Source: Pseudomonas fulva
GTDB taxonomy: Bacteria; Pseudomonadota; Gammaproteobacteria; Pseudomonadales; Pseudomonadaceae
Direction: 5' to 3'
NCBI RefSeq assembly: GCF_015680705.1
Contig: NZ_JADNYP010000010.1
Coordinates: forward strand, 110,877-174,876
Length of the DNA: 64,000 nucleotides
Shown: in pieces, positions 35,147 to 45,590 of the stretch
How positions within the stretch are numbered: position 1 is the stretch's first letter
Layout of the letters: each line of letters opens with the position of its first letter
Made by a program: the position numbers and the translations under genes
The notes under the pieces: model-generated
The model's database searches: none
Told to the model about the DNA's origin: nothing
The model's input: only the letters and a program-made list of their open reading frames with translations

Positions 35147-36112
35147 TCATTCGCTGAAAGCCAGGCCGTGGCGCGCCTTGGTGTCCGCGATCGCCTGGAG
35201 TACCGCCAGCAGGCAGTCGTCGCGATAACGCTCCAGGGCGGCGATGCTGTGCTCGCCCAGTTGGGCCGAAGTGCCTTCCACGACCGCATCGATCAACCGG
35301 TCGGTAAGCTCGGGCGCCTGCAGGTGGGTCCATGGCAGTTTCAGTGCCGGACCGAACTGGGCCATGAAGTGCCGCATCCCGGCATCGCCACCGGCGAGCG
35401 TGTAGGTCAGGAAACTGCCCATGAACGACCAGCGCAGGCCGGCACCGAAACGGATCGCGTCATCGATCTCGCCGGTAGTGGCTACGCCGTCGTTGACCAG
35501 GTGCAAGGCTTCGCGCCAAAGCGCCTCGAGCAGGCGGTCGGCAATGAAGCCGGGAACTTCCTTGCGCACATGCAGCGCACGCATGCCAAGCGCGGCATAG
35601 ATGCGCTTGGCTGCTTCGATGGCTTCAGGAGCGGTGTGCCGGCCGCCGACGACTTCCACCAGTGGCAGCAGGTAGACCGGATTGAACGGATGCCCGACCA
35701 GGCAACGCTCGGGGTGGGTGGCCGATTCGTAGAATTCGCTGGGCAACAGTCCGGAGGTGCTGGAACCGATGATGGCCTCGGGCTTGGCCGCGGCACTGAT
35801 CCGGGCATGCAGGTCGAGCTTGAGATCCAGGCGCTCCGGTGCGCTTTCCTGGATGAAATCGGCATTTGCCACGCAGGCCTCGACGGTATCGACGAAGCGC
35901 AGGCGCGACTGCGCCGCGCCGGCGGCCAGGCCTTTGCTCTGCAGCGCCGGCCAGGCCTTGGCGATACGCTGGCGCAAGGCCTGCTCGGCACCCGGGGCGG
36001 GATCCCAGGCGAGCACGTCGAGGCCGTGGGCCAAGGCGCGGGCGACCCAGCCGCTGCCGATGACGCCGCTACCCAGCGCGGCGAAGGTCTTGATCTCGGT
36101 GATGAAGGGCAT
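35147..36112 (-). CDS. cdhA: L-carnitine dehydrogenase
   Basis: 321 residues. 3-hydroxyacyl-CoA dehydrogenase fold: NAD-binding [19 protein letters not shown] (about residues 12-30), then [16 protein letters not shown], and [18 protein letters not shown] with the catalytic His (about 140-157). C-terminal helical domain with [22 protein letters not shown]. It oxidises L-carnitine to 3-dehydrocarnitine with NAD. Length is that of the single-domain Pseudomonas enzyme; the thioesterase is separate (cdhB), whereas some bacteria fuse the two. Confidence 0.94.
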   Translation of the reverse strand: MPFITEIKTFAALGSGVIGSGWVARALAHGLDVLAWDPAPGAEQALRQRIAKAWPALQSKGLAAGAAQSRLRFVDTVEACVANADFIQESAPERLDLKLDLHARISAAAKPEAIIGSSTSGLLPSEFYESATHPERCLVGHPFNPVYLLPLVEVVGGRHTAPEAIEAAKRIYAALGMRALHVRKEVPGFIADRLLEALWREALHLVNDGVATTGEIDDAIRFGAGLRWSFMGSFLTYTLAGGDAGMRHFMAQFGPALKLPWTHLQAPELTDRLIDAVVEGTSAQLGEHSIAALERYRDDCLLAVLQAIADTKARHGLAFSE

Positions 36113-36131
36113 GGCGGGCTCCTGGATGGGT

Positions 36132-37016
36132 TCAACGGCGCTTGAGGTTCATTTTTTCCCGACCCTGGGCCGGTGTGAGCACACGGGCGCCGAGACGGGA
36201 GACGATCTCCAGCGCACGCTCGACCAGCTGGCCGTTGCTGGCCAGGACACCGCGATCGAGGTAGAGGTTGTCCTCGAGACCGACGCGCACGTTGCCGCCC
36301 AGCAGGACCGCCTGGGCCGCCATCGGCATTTGCATCCTGCCGATCCCGAACCCGGCCCAGGTCACACCTGCCGGCAGGTTGTCGACCATGGCCTTCATGG
36401 TCGTGGTGTCGGCCGGCGCGCCCCATGGAATTCCCAGACACAGTTGGAACAACGGATCGTCCAGCAAGCCCTCCTTCATCATCTGCTTGGCGAACCACAA
36501 GTGACCGGTGTCGAAGATTTCCAGCTCGGCTTTCACGCCCAGCTCGGTAATGCGCCTGGCACCGGTGCGCAGCTGACTCGGCGTGGAAACATAGATCGCA
36601 TTGCCATCACCGAAGTTGAGCGTGCCGCAATCAAGGGTGCAGATTTCTGGCAGCAAGGCCTCGACATGAGCCAGGCGCTCGAGCGGGCCGACCAGGTCGG
36701 TGGCCGGGCCGAAGTCCGTCGGCGATTCGCCCGGACCGATCTCCAGGTCACCGCCCATGCCGGCGGTGAGGTTGACGATGATGTCCACGTCGGCTTCGCG
36801 GATGCGCTCCATCACTTCGCGATACAGCGCCACGTCTCGGCTGAAACGCCCGCTCTGCGGATCGCGTACATGGCAGTGGACCACGGTGGCGCCTGCCTTG
36901 GCAGCCTCCACCGCCGCTTCGGCGATCTGCCTGGGAGTGACCGGCACCAGGTGACTCTTGGCGACCGTGTCGCCTGCGCCGGTCAAGGCGCAGGTAATGA
37001 TGACGTCATGGTTCAT
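36132..37016 (-). CDS. cdhC: 3-dehydrocarnitine cleavage enzyme (BKACE/DUF849)
   Basis: 294 residues from ATG 37016, with GAGGAG upstream. Beta-keto acid cleavage enzyme family: [17 protein letters not shown] start, zinc ligands in [17 protein letters not shown], and NLTAGMGGD. It splits 3-dehydrocarnitine with acetyl-CoA to betainyl-CoA and acetoacetate. Second gene of caiX-cdhCAB, 120 bases after caiX and 19 before cdhA. Confidence 0.94.
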   Translation of the reverse strand: MNHDVIITCALTGAGDTVAKSHLVPVTPRQIAEAAVEAAKAGATVVHCHVRDPQSGRFSRDVALYREVMERIREADVDIIVNLTAGMGGDLEIGPGESPTDFGPATDLVGPLERLAHVEALLPEICTLDCGTLNFGDGNAIYVSTPSQLRTGARRITELGVKAELEIFDTGHLWFAKQMMKEGLLDDPLFQLCLGIPWGAPADTTTMKAMVDNLPAGVTWAGFGIGRMQMPMAAQAVLLGGNVRVGLEDNLYLDRGVLASNGQLVERALEIVSRLGARVLTPAQGREKMNLKRR

Positions 37017-37136
37017 GATGGCTCCTCGTGATAGCTGTGCAGGCCCGAGCGCCGGCAAGCCGACCCCGGCAGGCTCGACGAGGATCCTGCGCGGCGCATG
37101 CTGTCTGGAGTCGGCTTGTCGGCGTTCGGGGAAAGG

Positions 37137-38081
37137 TCAGTTGGCGGAAAGCTCGAGATGCTCCGCTGCCGGCTTGCCGTCGAAGGTGGTGACCCCCTCG
37201 AGCCAGCGTGCCTTGTCCTCGGGGTGATCCCTGAGCCACTGACGGGCGGACGCCAGTGCATCCTTGTGGTCGAGCAGCGGCTGCATCATGCGGCTCTCCT
37301 GCTCGGCGCTGAAGGTCAGGTTGGCCAGCAAACGGTGGGCATTGGGGCAACGCTGGGCATAGTCGGGCGCGGTCACGGTCCACACCGTGGCCCTGCCCTC
37401 GTCCGGCCCCAGGGCATTCTCGCTACCGCCCAGATAGGCCATGTCGATGTTGACGTTCATCGGATGGGGCGTCCAACCGAAGAACACCACCGCCTTGTTG
37501 CGCCGCACGGCACGGTCGACGGCGGCCAGCATGCCGGCCTCGCTGGACTCCACCAGCTGGAACTTGCCCAGGCCGAACTGGTTCTTGTCGATCATGGCCT
37601 GGATCTGGGTATTGGCGCCGGAGCCCGGTTCTATGCCGTAGATCTTGCCATCGAGTTCCTTCTCGAACCTGTGGATATCGGCGAAGGTCTTCAGGCCCTT
37701 GTCCGCCAGGTACCTGGGGACCGCCAGCGTGGCGCGGGCGTCGGCCAGGCTGGGCTGGTCGAGCACCTTGACCTGGTTGGCCTGGATGAACGGAGTGATG
37801 GTCTGCTTCATGATCGGGTTCCAGTACCCCAGGAACATGTCCAGGCGGTTGTCGCGGATCCCGGCGAAGATGATCTGCTGCGAGGCGCTGGTCTGCTTGG
37901 TCTGGTAGCCCAGGCCGTCGAGCAGTACCTGGGCCATGGCGCTGGTGGCAATGACGTCGGTCCAGTTGACCACCCCCAGGCGCACGTTCTTACAGGCGGC
38001 GGGCTCGGCGGCGAAAAGCGACGTGCAAAGGGTGCTGCTCAAGGCAAGGGACAGCAGGCTGCGGCGGACGAAGCTATGCAT
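37137..38081 (-). CDS. caiX: Carnitine-binding periplasmic protein
   Basis: 314 residues from ATG 38081, with a signal peptide (1-24, ending LFAAEP). OpuAC/ProX-like quaternary-amine-binding protein: NVRLGVVNWTDVIATSAMAQVLL, IFAGIRDNRLDMFLGYWNPIM and AVVFFGWTPHPMN, whose Trp/Tyr residues form the aromatic cage around a trimethylammonium head. There is no permease in this operon; in P. aeruginosa CaiX works with the CbcWV core, which is encoded here at 43540-45560. Divergent from cdhR, so probably activated by it. Confidence 0.93.
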   Translation of the reverse strand: MHSFVRRSLLSLALSSTLCTSLFAAEPAACKNVRLGVVNWTDVIATSAMAQVLLDGLGYQTKQTSASQQIIFAGIRDNRLDMFLGYWNPIMKQTITPFIQANQVKVLDQPSLADARATLAVPRYLADKGLKTFADIHRFEKELDGKIYGIEPGSGANTQIQAMIDKNQFGLGKFQLVESSEAGMLAAVDRAVRRNKAVVFFGWTPHPMNVNIDMAYLGGSENALGPDEGRATVWTVTAPDYAQRCPNAHRLLANLTFSAEQESRMMQPLLDHKDALASARQWLRDHPEDKARWLEGVTTFDGKPAAEHLELSAN

Positions 38082-38223
38082 GGTGGCTCTCCAACGGCAG
38101 TGCGTATTGTTAGGATCGGCCTCTGCGGACCGTAGGGACACGCTACGCTGTTGACTGGATGGAAATTCGCACCCTGGCGACCCACATTTGCACGCAGGCG
38201 ACCTCTGCGAGCTGGAGCGAGCA

Positions 38224-39171
38224 ATGCCCGATGTCATTCATTTCCTGCTGTTGCCAGGCTTCTCGGCGCTGGGCTTCATCAGCGCCATCGAGCCATTGCG
38301 AGTGGCCAACCGCTTTCGTGGGCCGCTCTACCGCTGGCGAGTGCTGAGTCTCGACGGCGGCGCGGTGCAGGCGAGCAATGGCATGTCCGTGAATGCCGAC
38401 GGTGTGCCAGGGGAAGTCGGCCGTGGACAGATGTTGCTGGTCGTGGCCGGTTTCGAGCCGCTGGCCGGCTTCGGGCCACTGCTGCAGCAGACCCTGCGGC
38501 GCCTGGATCACGACGGCGTGGTGCTCGGTGGTATCGACACTGGCGCCATGCTGCTGGCCGAAGCAGGGTTGCTCGACGGCTACCGGGCCACCCTGCATTG
38601 GGAAGCGCTCGAGGCCTTCAAGGAGCGTTATCCGCGGCTGCAGGCCACCCAGGAGCTGTTCGAGATCGACCGTCGGCGGATCACCTGCGCTGGCGGTACC
38701 GCCTCCATCGACCTGATGCTGGACCTGATCGGTCAGGCCCATGGCAGCGAGCTGGCAGTGCAGGTTTCCGAACAGTTCGTGCTGGGCCGCATTCGGCCCC
38801 GCCAGGACCACCAGCGCATGCAGATCGCGACTCGTTATGGTCTGCGCAACAAGAAGCTGGTGAAGGTGATCGGGGAAATGGAGCGCAACACCGAGCAGCC
38901 GATCAGCAGCCAGAGGCTGGCCGAAACGGTGCAGGTGACGCGGCGACAGCTCGAGCGGCTGTTTCGCTTGCACCTGGACGACACGCCCAGTGGCTTCTAC
39001 CTGCGCTTGCGCCTGGACAAGGCACGACAGCTGCTGCGTCAGACCGACATGGGCGTACTGGAGGTGGCGATCGCTTGCGGCTTCGAGTCTGCATCGTATT
39101 TCACCCGCTGTTACCGGGCGCGGTTCGCGCGGTGTCCTCGGGAAGACCGACGGGCCTTGGAGGTTTTCTGA
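38224..39171 (+). CDS. cdhR: Carnitine-responsive GATase1/AraC-type activator
   Basis: 315 residues from ATG 38224 (GGAG six bases before); an ATG at 38188 would add twelve residues. Residues 1-180 form a DJ-1/GATase1-like ligand domain (HFLLLPGFSALGFISAIEPLRVANRF; GGIDTGAMLLAEAGLLDGYRAT), residues 215-310 an AraC DNA-binding domain (TVQVTRRQLERLFRLHLDDTPSGFYLRLRL). Divergent from caiX, 142 bases between starts, as in P. aeruginosa. It should switch on caiX-cdhCAB with carnitine. Its end faces the gbdR stop 22 bases away. Confidence 0.92.
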   Translation: MPDVIHFLLLPGFSALGFISAIEPLRVANRFRGPLYRWRVLSLDGGAVQASNGMSVNADGVPGEVGRGQMLLVVAGFEPLAGFGPLLQQTLRRLDHDGVVLGGIDTGAMLLAEAGLLDGYRATLHWEALEAFKERYPRLQATQELFEIDRRRITCAGGTASIDLMLDLIGQAHGSELAVQVSEQFVLGRIRPRQDHQRMQIATRYGLRNKKLVKVIGEMERNTEQPISSQRLAETVQVTRRQLERLFRLHLDDTPSGFYLRLRLDKARQLLRQTDMGVLEVAIACGFESASYFTRCYRARFARCPREDRRALEVF

Positions 39172-39193
39172 GCAGGCTCGAAGACAACCGTCC

Positions 39194-40300
39194 CTACAAC
39201 CTCACACTGGCAAACGTCGATTCGTTGCGCGCCTGGCTCAGCGAGGCCAGCGGCCCGCCATGCGGCGAAAGCACCATGGCCTGCGGGATCGGCATCATTG
39301 CCACCTGCTGGGTAGTGTTCGAGCCGACGCGCTCGTCACGTGGCGGGATGCCGAAGTATTCGCGGTAGCACTTGGAGAAGTGCGGCGTGGACACGAAACC
39401 GCAGACCGAGGCCACCTCGATGATCGACATCGGGGTCTGCTTGAGCAATTGCCGGGCGCGAATCAGGCGCAGCTTGAGGTAGTAGCGCGACGGCGAGCAG
39501 TGCAGGTACTTCTGGAACAGCCGCTCGAGCTGGCGACGCGAGACCGAGACGTACACGGCCAGCTCATCCAGATCGATCGGTTCCTCGAGGTTGGCTTCCA
39601 TCAGCGCGACGATTTCCTGCAGCTTGGGCTGGTTGGTGCCAAGCATGTGCTTGAGCGGCACACGCTGATGGTCCTGCTCGTTGCGGATGCGTTCGTAGAC
39701 GAACATTTCGGAGATCGCCGCCGACAGTTCACGCCCGTGGTCGCGGCTGATCAGGTGCAGCATCATGTCCAGCGGCGCGGTCCCGCCGGAGCTGGTGAAG
39801 CGGTTGCGATCGAGGGTGAACAGCCGCGTGCTCATGTTCACCCGTGGGAAGGCCTCCTGCATCGCGGCCAAGCACTCCCAGTGCACGCTGCAATCGAAAC
39901 CGTCGAGCAGCCCGGCGCAGGCCAGCGCCCAACTGCCGGTGCACACCGCGCCCAGCCGACGCGACTGGCGCGCCTGGGTCTGCAGCCAGGTGACATGGTC
40001 ACGGGTGACGGCGCGCTGGATACCCACGCCGCCACAGACGATGACGGTATCCGTGGGCGGCGCGCCGTGCATGGCAGCGTCAGGGGTGATCCGCAAGCCG
40101 TCGCTGGCCCAGACCTGACCGCCATCGAGGGTCAACGTATGCCAGCGATACAGTTCTCGCCCGGACAACTGGTTGGCCATGCGCAGTGGCTCGACAGCGG
40201 AAGCGAGGGAAATGAGAGTGAAGTTGTCCAGCAGGAGAAAACCGATGGACTGGGGCGCAGTGCGATTCTGTTGCGGGTTTCCGGAGGTATACGAAGTCAT
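39194..40300 (-). CDS. gbdR: Glycine betaine/dimethylglycine-responsive activator
   Basis: 368 residues, GATase1-like N-terminal domain (IGFLLLDNFTLISLASAVEPLRMAN; AVCTGSWALACAGLLDGFDCS) and C-terminal AraC domain (YVSVSRRQLERLFQKYLHCSPSRYYLKLRLIRARQLL, about residues 240-330). Sister of cdhR, convergent with it. GbdR is the master activator of gbc, dgc, sox, cbc and related genes in P. aeruginosa when betaine or dimethylglycine is present; the same set surrounds it here. A 40-residue extension follows the AraC domain. Confidence 0.93.
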   Translation of the reverse strand: MTSYTSGNPQQNRTAPQSIGFLLLDNFTLISLASAVEPLRMANQLSGRELYRWHTLTLDGGQVWASDGLRITPDAAMHGAPPTDTVIVCGGVGIQRAVTRDHVTWLQTQARQSRRLGAVCTGSWALACAGLLDGFDCSVHWECLAAMQEAFPRVNMSTRLFTLDRNRFTSSGGTAPLDMMLHLISRDHGRELSAAISEMFVYERIRNEQDHQRVPLKHMLGTNQPKLQEIVALMEANLEEPIDLDELAVYVSVSRRQLERLFQKYLHCSPSRYYLKLRLIRARQLLKQTPMSIIEVASVCGFVSTPHFSKCYREYFGIPPRDERVGSNTTQQVAMMPIPQAMVLSPHGGPLASLSQARNESTFASVRL

Positions 40301-40693
40301 CGCGAGTTCTCCTCACACAATGCAGGGCGTGCCTCAGGCGGGCACTGTTTCTTGTCATGGCCCCGATTCGTCTGCGGGGCTTTGTCGAACACTACGCAAT
40401 TGTCGTGCCCGAAATTGAACGGTCATGCAACAAAGCCCAAAAACGACCCTCATGGCGAGGCATTTCGGAACTGCCATGGGGACTTTCGTTCAGCGCTAAG
40501 GCGCGTGCCAGCGCGCTTGCTTCCGTCTCGTGGGCATTTCGGTAGCACTTGTAGGAAACGTACCAACGAACGACATGTGCAAAGTGTCACCACTGTTGCG
40601 AAGTATAGGCGACCCGGTGCGAAACGACGGCAAGGACGGCGCACCGGAATATGGCACGCCGTGGCCAACAAGCCTTGGAATAGCGCGTGGCGC
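40301..40693. other. gbdR upstream region, no gene seen
   Basis: 393 bases between the gbdR start and the sdaB stop, both minus strand. It should hold the gbdR promoter and the sdaB terminator, but neither could be placed with confidence. Short frames have no support. Confidence 0.5.
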
Positions 40694-42070
40694 TCAGCAC
40701 TCGATGGCGTTCACCGCCAGCCCGCCGCGGGAGGTTTCCTTGTACTTGTCGTGCATGTCCGCACCGGTGTCGCGCATGGTACGGATCACCTGGTCGAGGG
40801 AAATGAAATGCTCGCCGTCCCCGCGCAGGGCCATCTGTACCGCATTGATCGCCTTGACCGCGGCGATCGCATTGCGCTCGATGCATGGCACCTGGACCAG
40901 GCCGCCGACCGGGTCGCAGGTCAGCCCAAGATTGTGCTCGAGCGCAATCTCGGCGGCATTTTCCAATTGCTCCGGCGTTGCGCCGAGGACTTGGGCCAAG
41001 CCCGCCGCCGCCATGGCGCAAGCCGAGCCGACCTCGCCCTGACAACCCACCTCGGCGCCGGAGATCGAGGCGTTCTTCTTGCACAGGATGCCTACCGCCG
41101 CCGCGCCGAGGAAGAAATCGACCACCTGGGATTCGTCGACCATGTCGCTAAAGCGCATGAAATAGTGCAGCACCGCCGGAATGATGCCCGCGGCGCCATT
41201 GGTCGGTGCCGTCACCATGCGACCGCCGGCGGCATTCTCTTCGTTCACCGCCAGGGCGAACAGGTTGACCCACTCCATGGCATTGAGGGTCGAACCGATC
41301 ACGTTGGGCTTGCCCAGCTCCTGCAGGCTACGGTGCAGTCTGGCTGCCCGACGGCGCACGTTGAGCCCGCCGGGCAAGGTGCCTTCGTGCTTCAGGCCAT
41401 TGCTCACGCACGCCTGCATGGCCTCCCACAGCTTGAGCAGGCCGGCGCGGATTTCCTCTTCGCTGCGCCAGGCCTTCTCGTTGGCCATCATCAGTTGCGA
41501 CACGCTCAGGTCGTTTTGCTTGCACAACCGCAGCAGCTCGGCTGCACTGTCGAAGTCATAGGGCAAGACGGTATCGTCGGCATCCAGCACGCCGCTCGCG
41601 GCCTGGGCGGCATCGACCACGAAACCGCCACCGACCGAGTAGTAGGTATCACGGTGCAACTCGCCATCCCTGCCCTCGGCCACCAAGGTCATGGCGTTGG
41701 GATGATAGGGCAGGTTCTCGTCGAGCAAGCGCATGTCGCGAGCCCAGACGAACTCGATGCCACGTCGACCGTCCAGGAGCAGGACATTGGTTTCGCGCAC
41801 GTCAGCAATGCGCGGAACGATCCGGGTAGGGTCGATCGCATCCGGCCATTCCCCCATCAGCCCCATCAGGGTGGCATTGTCGGTGCCATGACCGATGCCG
41901 GTCGCCGATAGCGAGCCGTACAGGCGCACTTCGACGCGCTCGACTTGCTCCAGCTCGCCGCGCTCGCGCAGGCCCTGGACGAACAAAGCGGCGGCACGCA
42001 TGGGGCCGACGGTATGCGAGCTGGAGGGCCCGACACCTATCTTGAACAGGTCGAACACGCTGATGGCCAT
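40694..42070 (-). CDS. sdaB: Iron-sulfur L-serine ammonia-lyase
   Basis: 458 residues from ATG 42070. Single-chain L-serine dehydratase: beta domain 1-150 ([28 protein letters not shown]) and alpha domain after about 180. The 4Fe-4S ligands are in [29 protein letters not shown] with a further Cys late in the protein. Converts serine to pyruvate and ammonia. It completes the route betaine to pyruvate after GlyA makes serine. Located between gbdR and the betaine transporter genes, as in other pseudomonads. Confidence 0.95.
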   Translation of the reverse strand: MAISVFDLFKIGVGPSSSHTVGPMRAAALFVQGLRERGELEQVERVEVRLYGSLSATGIGHGTDNATLMGLMGEWPDAIDPTRIVPRIADVRETNVLLLDGRRGIEFVWARDMRLLDENLPYHPNAMTLVAEGRDGELHRDTYYSVGGGFVVDAAQAASGVLDADDTVLPYDFDSAAELLRLCKQNDLSVSQLMMANEKAWRSEEEIRAGLLKLWEAMQACVSNGLKHEGTLPGGLNVRRRAARLHRSLQELGKPNVIGSTLNAMEWVNLFALAVNEENAAGGRMVTAPTNGAAGIIPAVLHYFMRFSDMVDESQVVDFFLGAAAVGILCKKNASISGAEVGCQGEVGSACAMAAAGLAQVLGATPEQLENAAEIALEHNLGLTCDPVGGLVQVPCIERNAIAAVKAINAVQMALRGDGEHFISLDQVIRTMRDTGADMHDKYKETSRGGLAVNAIEC

Positions 42071-42515
42071 TGTCGAATCACCTCTTGATGGGCTTGTCTG
42101 CCTGCGACATTGCACAGGTGGCGGATGTGCCAGGCTCAGGCACGGAGCCGCCTTGAAGGCCGGCATCATCGGGCTTTTGAGCGTTCCCACGACGTCTGCA
42201 AGCGACGTACTTTTGTCCGTCGGCGCCGCATGCCAACGGCTGCGCCCAGGGCGTTTCCCGGCTGCCGGATGACGCAAAACGATGCACGCCGATGGCGAAC
42301 AACCCATATGCGACATCGTCCTCACCAGATGCGACCCATGCTGTACTGGATACGACCCCACCAGTAGGCGATCGACCAGCACTGGTGGATGATCGAAAGC
42401 GACTCACGACCGCACGGCCCCGTCCGTTGCCGCCAGGCGACCAAGGCCGACCGCTGCCATAGAAAGCACGGCGACCCGGGACACCCGAAGACAAGAACAC
42501 AGGAGTCCACCTTTC
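42071..42515. promoter_or_regulatory. Divergent sdaB-cbcX upstream region
   Basis: 445 bases between the divergent starts. It should carry promoters for sdaB and cbcXWV, both expected GbdR or choline-pathway targets. No definite operator, promoter pair or RNA element was recognised. Confidence 0.4.
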
Positions 42516-43463
42516 ATGAAATGCCCGACCCCGCTGTTGCTGGTGGCGCTGTGCGCAGCTCCGTTGCTGGCCCAGGCCGCTGAGCCCGAACAATGCCGGA
42601 CCGTCCGTTTCTCGGACGTTGGCTGGACCGACATCACCGTCACCACGGCCGTGACCAGCACGGTCCTCCAGGCGCTCGGCTACAAGACCCGCACCACCAT
42701 GATCTCGGTCCCGGTGACCTACAAGTCGCTGGCCGCTGGTAAGGACCTCGACGTGTTCCTCGGCAACTGGATGCCGACCATGGAAAACGACATCAAGCAG
42801 TACCGCGATGCCGGCACCGTCGAGACGGTGCGCGCCAACCTGGAAAACGCCAAGTACACCCTGGCCGTTCCCAAGGCGCTGTACGACAAGGGACTCAAGG
42901 ATTTCGCCGATATCGCCAGGTTCAAGCAGGAGCTCGCTGGCAAGATCTATGGCATCGAGCCGGGCAACGACGGCAACCGCACCATCCAGAGCATGATCGA
43001 CAAGAATGCGTTCGGCCTGAAGGACGCGGGTTTCAAGCTGGTGCAATCCAGCGAGGCCGGCATGCTTTCGCAGGTCGACCGGGCCGCCAAGCGCGGCGAA
43101 GCCGTGGTGTTCCTTGGCTGGGAACCGCATCCGATGAACAAGCGGTTCGACATGAAGTACCTGTCGGGCGGGGATGCGTTCTTCGGCCCCGACTATGGCA
43201 AGGCGACGGTCCTCACCAACACCCGCAAGGGTTATGTCGAGCAGTGCAGCAACGTCGGCCGGTTGCTGAAGAACCTGTCGTTCACCCTGGACATGGAAAG
43301 CACGCTGATGGGCAATGTGCTGGACGACAAGATGAAGCCTGAAGCTGCCGCCAGGGCCTGGCTGAAGGCCAACCCGCAGGTGCTCGACAGCTGGCTGGCC
43401 GGCGTGAAGACCGTGGATGGCGAACCGGGGCTGGAGGCAGCCAGGGCCAGACTGACGCAGTAG
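42516..43463 (+). CDS. cbcX: Choline/betaine/carnitine ABC transporter binding protein
   Basis: 315 residues, signal peptide 1-22 (ending AQAAEP). ChoX/OpuAC-like: RTVRFSDVGWTDITVTTAVTSTVL, VFLGNWMPTMENDI and AVVFLGWEPHPMNKRFDM; the Trp residues are the likely aromatic-cage members for a quaternary ammonium. First gene of cbcXWV. Similar to CaiX but distinct; the two binding proteins likely share one membrane core. Confidence 0.93.
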   Translation: MKCPTPLLLVALCAAPLLAQAAEPEQCRTVRFSDVGWTDITVTTAVTSTVLQALGYKTRTTMISVPVTYKSLAAGKDLDVFLGNWMPTMENDIKQYRDAGTVETVRANLENAKYTLAVPKALYDKGLKDFADIARFKQELAGKIYGIEPGNDGNRTIQSMIDKNAFGLKDAGFKLVQSSEAGMLSQVDRAAKRGEAVVFLGWEPHPMNKRFDMKYLSGGDAFFGPDYGKATVLTNTRKGYVEQCSNVGRLLKNLSFTLDMESTLMGNVLDDKMKPEAAARAWLKANPQVLDSWLAGVKTVDGEPGLEAARARLTQ

Positions 43464-43539
43464 CAGCAAGCACGCCCCTGTGCCGGCGCCTTGGCCGGCA
43501 CAGGCCGACTTCAATCCCTGCAGGTGGAAGCTCGCTATC

Positions 43540-44385
43540 ATGCTTATCGATCAGAAAATACCGTTGGGGCAGTACATCGCCTCGTTCGTGGAATGGTTGA
43601 CCCAGAACGGCGCCAACTACTTCGACGCCATTGCCCAGGGCCTGGAATTCATGATCCATGGCGTCACCAGCGCCCTGACCTGGTTCAACCCGTTCGCCCT
43701 CATCGTCCTGTTCGCGGGGCTTGCGCACCTGATCCAGCGCAAGTGGACCCTTACTGCCTTTTGCGCCCTTTCGTTCCTGCTGATCCTCAACCTGGGCTAC
43801 TGGCAGGAAACCATGGAGACCCTGGCCCAGGTCACCTTCGCCACGGTGGTCTGCGTCGCCATCGGCGTGCCGCTGGGCATCGTCGCCGCGCACAAGCCAA
43901 TGTTCTACACCGCCATGCGCCCGGTCCTCGACCTGATGCAGACCGTGCCGACCTTCGTCTACCTGATCCCCACCCTGACGTTGTTCGGCCTGGGCGTGGT
44001 GCCGGGACTGATCTCCACCGTGGTGTTCGCCATCGCCGCGCCGATCCGCCTGACCTACCTGGGTATCTGCGACGTGCCCCAGGAACTGCTCGACGCCGGC
44101 AAGGCCTTCGGCTGTTCGCGCCGCCAGCTGCTGACGCGCATCGAGCTGCCCCACGCCATGCCGAGCATCGCCGCTGGCGTGACCCAGTGCATCATGCTGT
44201 CGCTGTCGATGGTGGTGATCGCCGCCCTGGTCGGTGCCGACGGGCTGGGCAAACCCGTGGTCAACGCGCTCAATACCGCCGACATCTCCCTGGGCTTCGA
44301 AGCCGGCCTGGCCATCGTGCTGCTGGCGATCATGCTCGACCGTATCTGCAAGCAACCGGAGCTGCCAGCGAGGAGCGAGGCATGA
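43540..44385 (+). CDS. cbcW: Choline/betaine/carnitine ABC transporter permease
   Basis: 281 residues from ATG 43540. About six to seven membrane segments and the BPD permease EAA loop (DVPQELLDAGKAFGCSRRQLLTRIELPHAMPSIAAGV, about 185-222). OpuAB/ProW family. It starts 76 bases after cbcX and overlaps cbcV (ATGA). Confidence 0.94.
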   Translation: MLIDQKIPLGQYIASFVEWLTQNGANYFDAIAQGLEFMIHGVTSALTWFNPFALIVLFAGLAHLIQRKWTLTAFCALSFLLILNLGYWQETMETLAQVTFATVVCVAIGVPLGIVAAHKPMFYTAMRPVLDLMQTVPTFVYLIPTLTLFGLGVVPGLISTVVFAIAAPIRLTYLGICDVPQELLDAGKAFGCSRRQLLTRIELPHAMPSIAAGVTQCIMLSLSMVVIAALVGADGLGKPVVNALNTADISLGFEAGLAIVLLAIMLDRICKQPELPARSEA

Positions 44386-45560
44386 ACATCATTCGTTTCG
44401 AAGACGTCGACGTGATCTTCTCCAACCGCCCGCGCGAGGCCCTCGCCCTGCTTGACCAAGGCATGACCCGCGAGCAGATCCTCAAGCAGACCGGCCTGGT
44501 CGTCGGTGTGGAAAAAGCCAACCTGGACATCGACAAAGGCGAGATCTGCGTGCTGATGGGGCTGTCGGGCTCGGGCAAGTCGAGCCTGCTGCGCTGCATC
44601 AACGGCCTCAACACCGTCAGCCGCGGCAAGCTGTTCGTCGAGCATGACGGCACGGCGATCGATATCGCCCACTGCAGCCCCGCCGAACTGAAGATGATGC
44701 GCACCAAGCGCATCGCCATGGTGTTCCAGAAGTTCGCCTTGATGCCCTGGTTGACCGTGCGCGAAAACATCAGCTTCGGCCTGGAAATGCAAGGGCGCCC
44801 GGAAAAGGAACGGCGCAAGCTGGTGGACGAGAAGCTCGAGCTGGTAGGCCTGAGCCAATGGCGCAACAAGAAGCCCGACGAGCTTTCCGGCGGCATGCAG
44901 CAACGGGTCGGACTGGCCCGCGCGCTGGCCATGGACGCCGATATCCTGCTGATGGACGAGCCTTTCTCGGCGCTGGACCCATTGATCCGCCAGGGCCTGC
45001 AGGACGAGCTGCTGGAGCTGCAACGCAAGTTGAGCAAGACCATCGTCTTCGTCAGCCATGACCTGGACGAAGCGTTGAAGCTCGGTAGCCGCATCGCCAT
45101 CATGAAGGACGGCCGGATCATCCAGTACAGCAAGCCCGAGGAGATCGTGCTCAACCCCGCCGACGACTATGTCCGGACCTTCGTCGCCCACACCAATCCG
45201 CTCAACGTGCTATGCGGTCGCAGCCTCATGCGCAGCCTGGACAAGTGCAAGCGCATCAACGGCTCGGTATGCCTGGACCCGGGCGTTGATTCCTGGCTGG
45301 ACCTGGCCGAGGGCAACACCATCAAGGGTGCGCGCCAGGGCATCAACGGGCTGGACCTGCAGGACTGGAAACCCGGCCAGGCAGTCGAGACCCTGGATCG
45401 CAAGCCTACCCTGGTGAACGCCGATATCGGCATGCGCGAAGCGCTGCAGATCCGCTATCAGACCGGCAACAAGCTGGTGCTGCAGGAAGGCAATTCAGTG
45501 GTGGGCATCCTGGGGGACAGCGAGCTGTACCACGCGCTGCTGGGACGCAACCACGGCTGA
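44382..45560 (+). CDS. cbcV: Choline/betaine/carnitine ABC transporter ATPase
   Basis: 392 residues. Walker A GLSGSGKSS (about 59-67), Q-loop FQKFALMPW, signature LSGGMQQRVGLARAL and Walker B ILLMDEPFSALD. The N-terminal LLDQGMTREQILKQTG region before Walker A and a C-terminal tail (about 270-392) mark the ProV/ChoV type; the tail may hold a weak CBS-like regulatory part. Powers the CbcX/CaiX/CbcW importer. Confidence 0.94.
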   Translation: MNIIRFEDVDVIFSNRPREALALLDQGMTREQILKQTGLVVGVEKANLDIDKGEICVLMGLSGSGKSSLLRCINGLNTVSRGKLFVEHDGTAIDIAHCSPAELKMMRTKRIAMVFQKFALMPWLTVRENISFGLEMQGRPEKERRKLVDEKLELVGLSQWRNKKPDELSGGMQQRVGLARALAMDADILLMDEPFSALDPLIRQGLQDELLELQRKLSKTIVFVSHDLDEALKLGSRIAIMKDGRIIQYSKPEEIVLNPADDYVRTFVAHTNPLNVLCGRSLMRSLDKCKRINGSVCLDPGVDSWLDLAEGNTIKGARQGINGLDLQDWKPGQAVETLDRKPTLVNADIGMREALQIRYQTGNKLVLQEGNSVVGILGDSELYHALLGRNHG

Positions 45561-45585
45561 AGCCGGGCCGCCGCGCGGCCCGGCT
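45561..45585. terminator. GC hairpin between converging cbcV and hisF
   Basis: Perfect 10-bp stem AGCCGGGCCG/CGGCCCGGCT with loop CCGCG, starting at the cbcV stop and ending 6 bases before the hisF stop. No T run, so efficiency is uncertain. Confidence 0.5.
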
Positions 45586-45590
45586 GCGGC

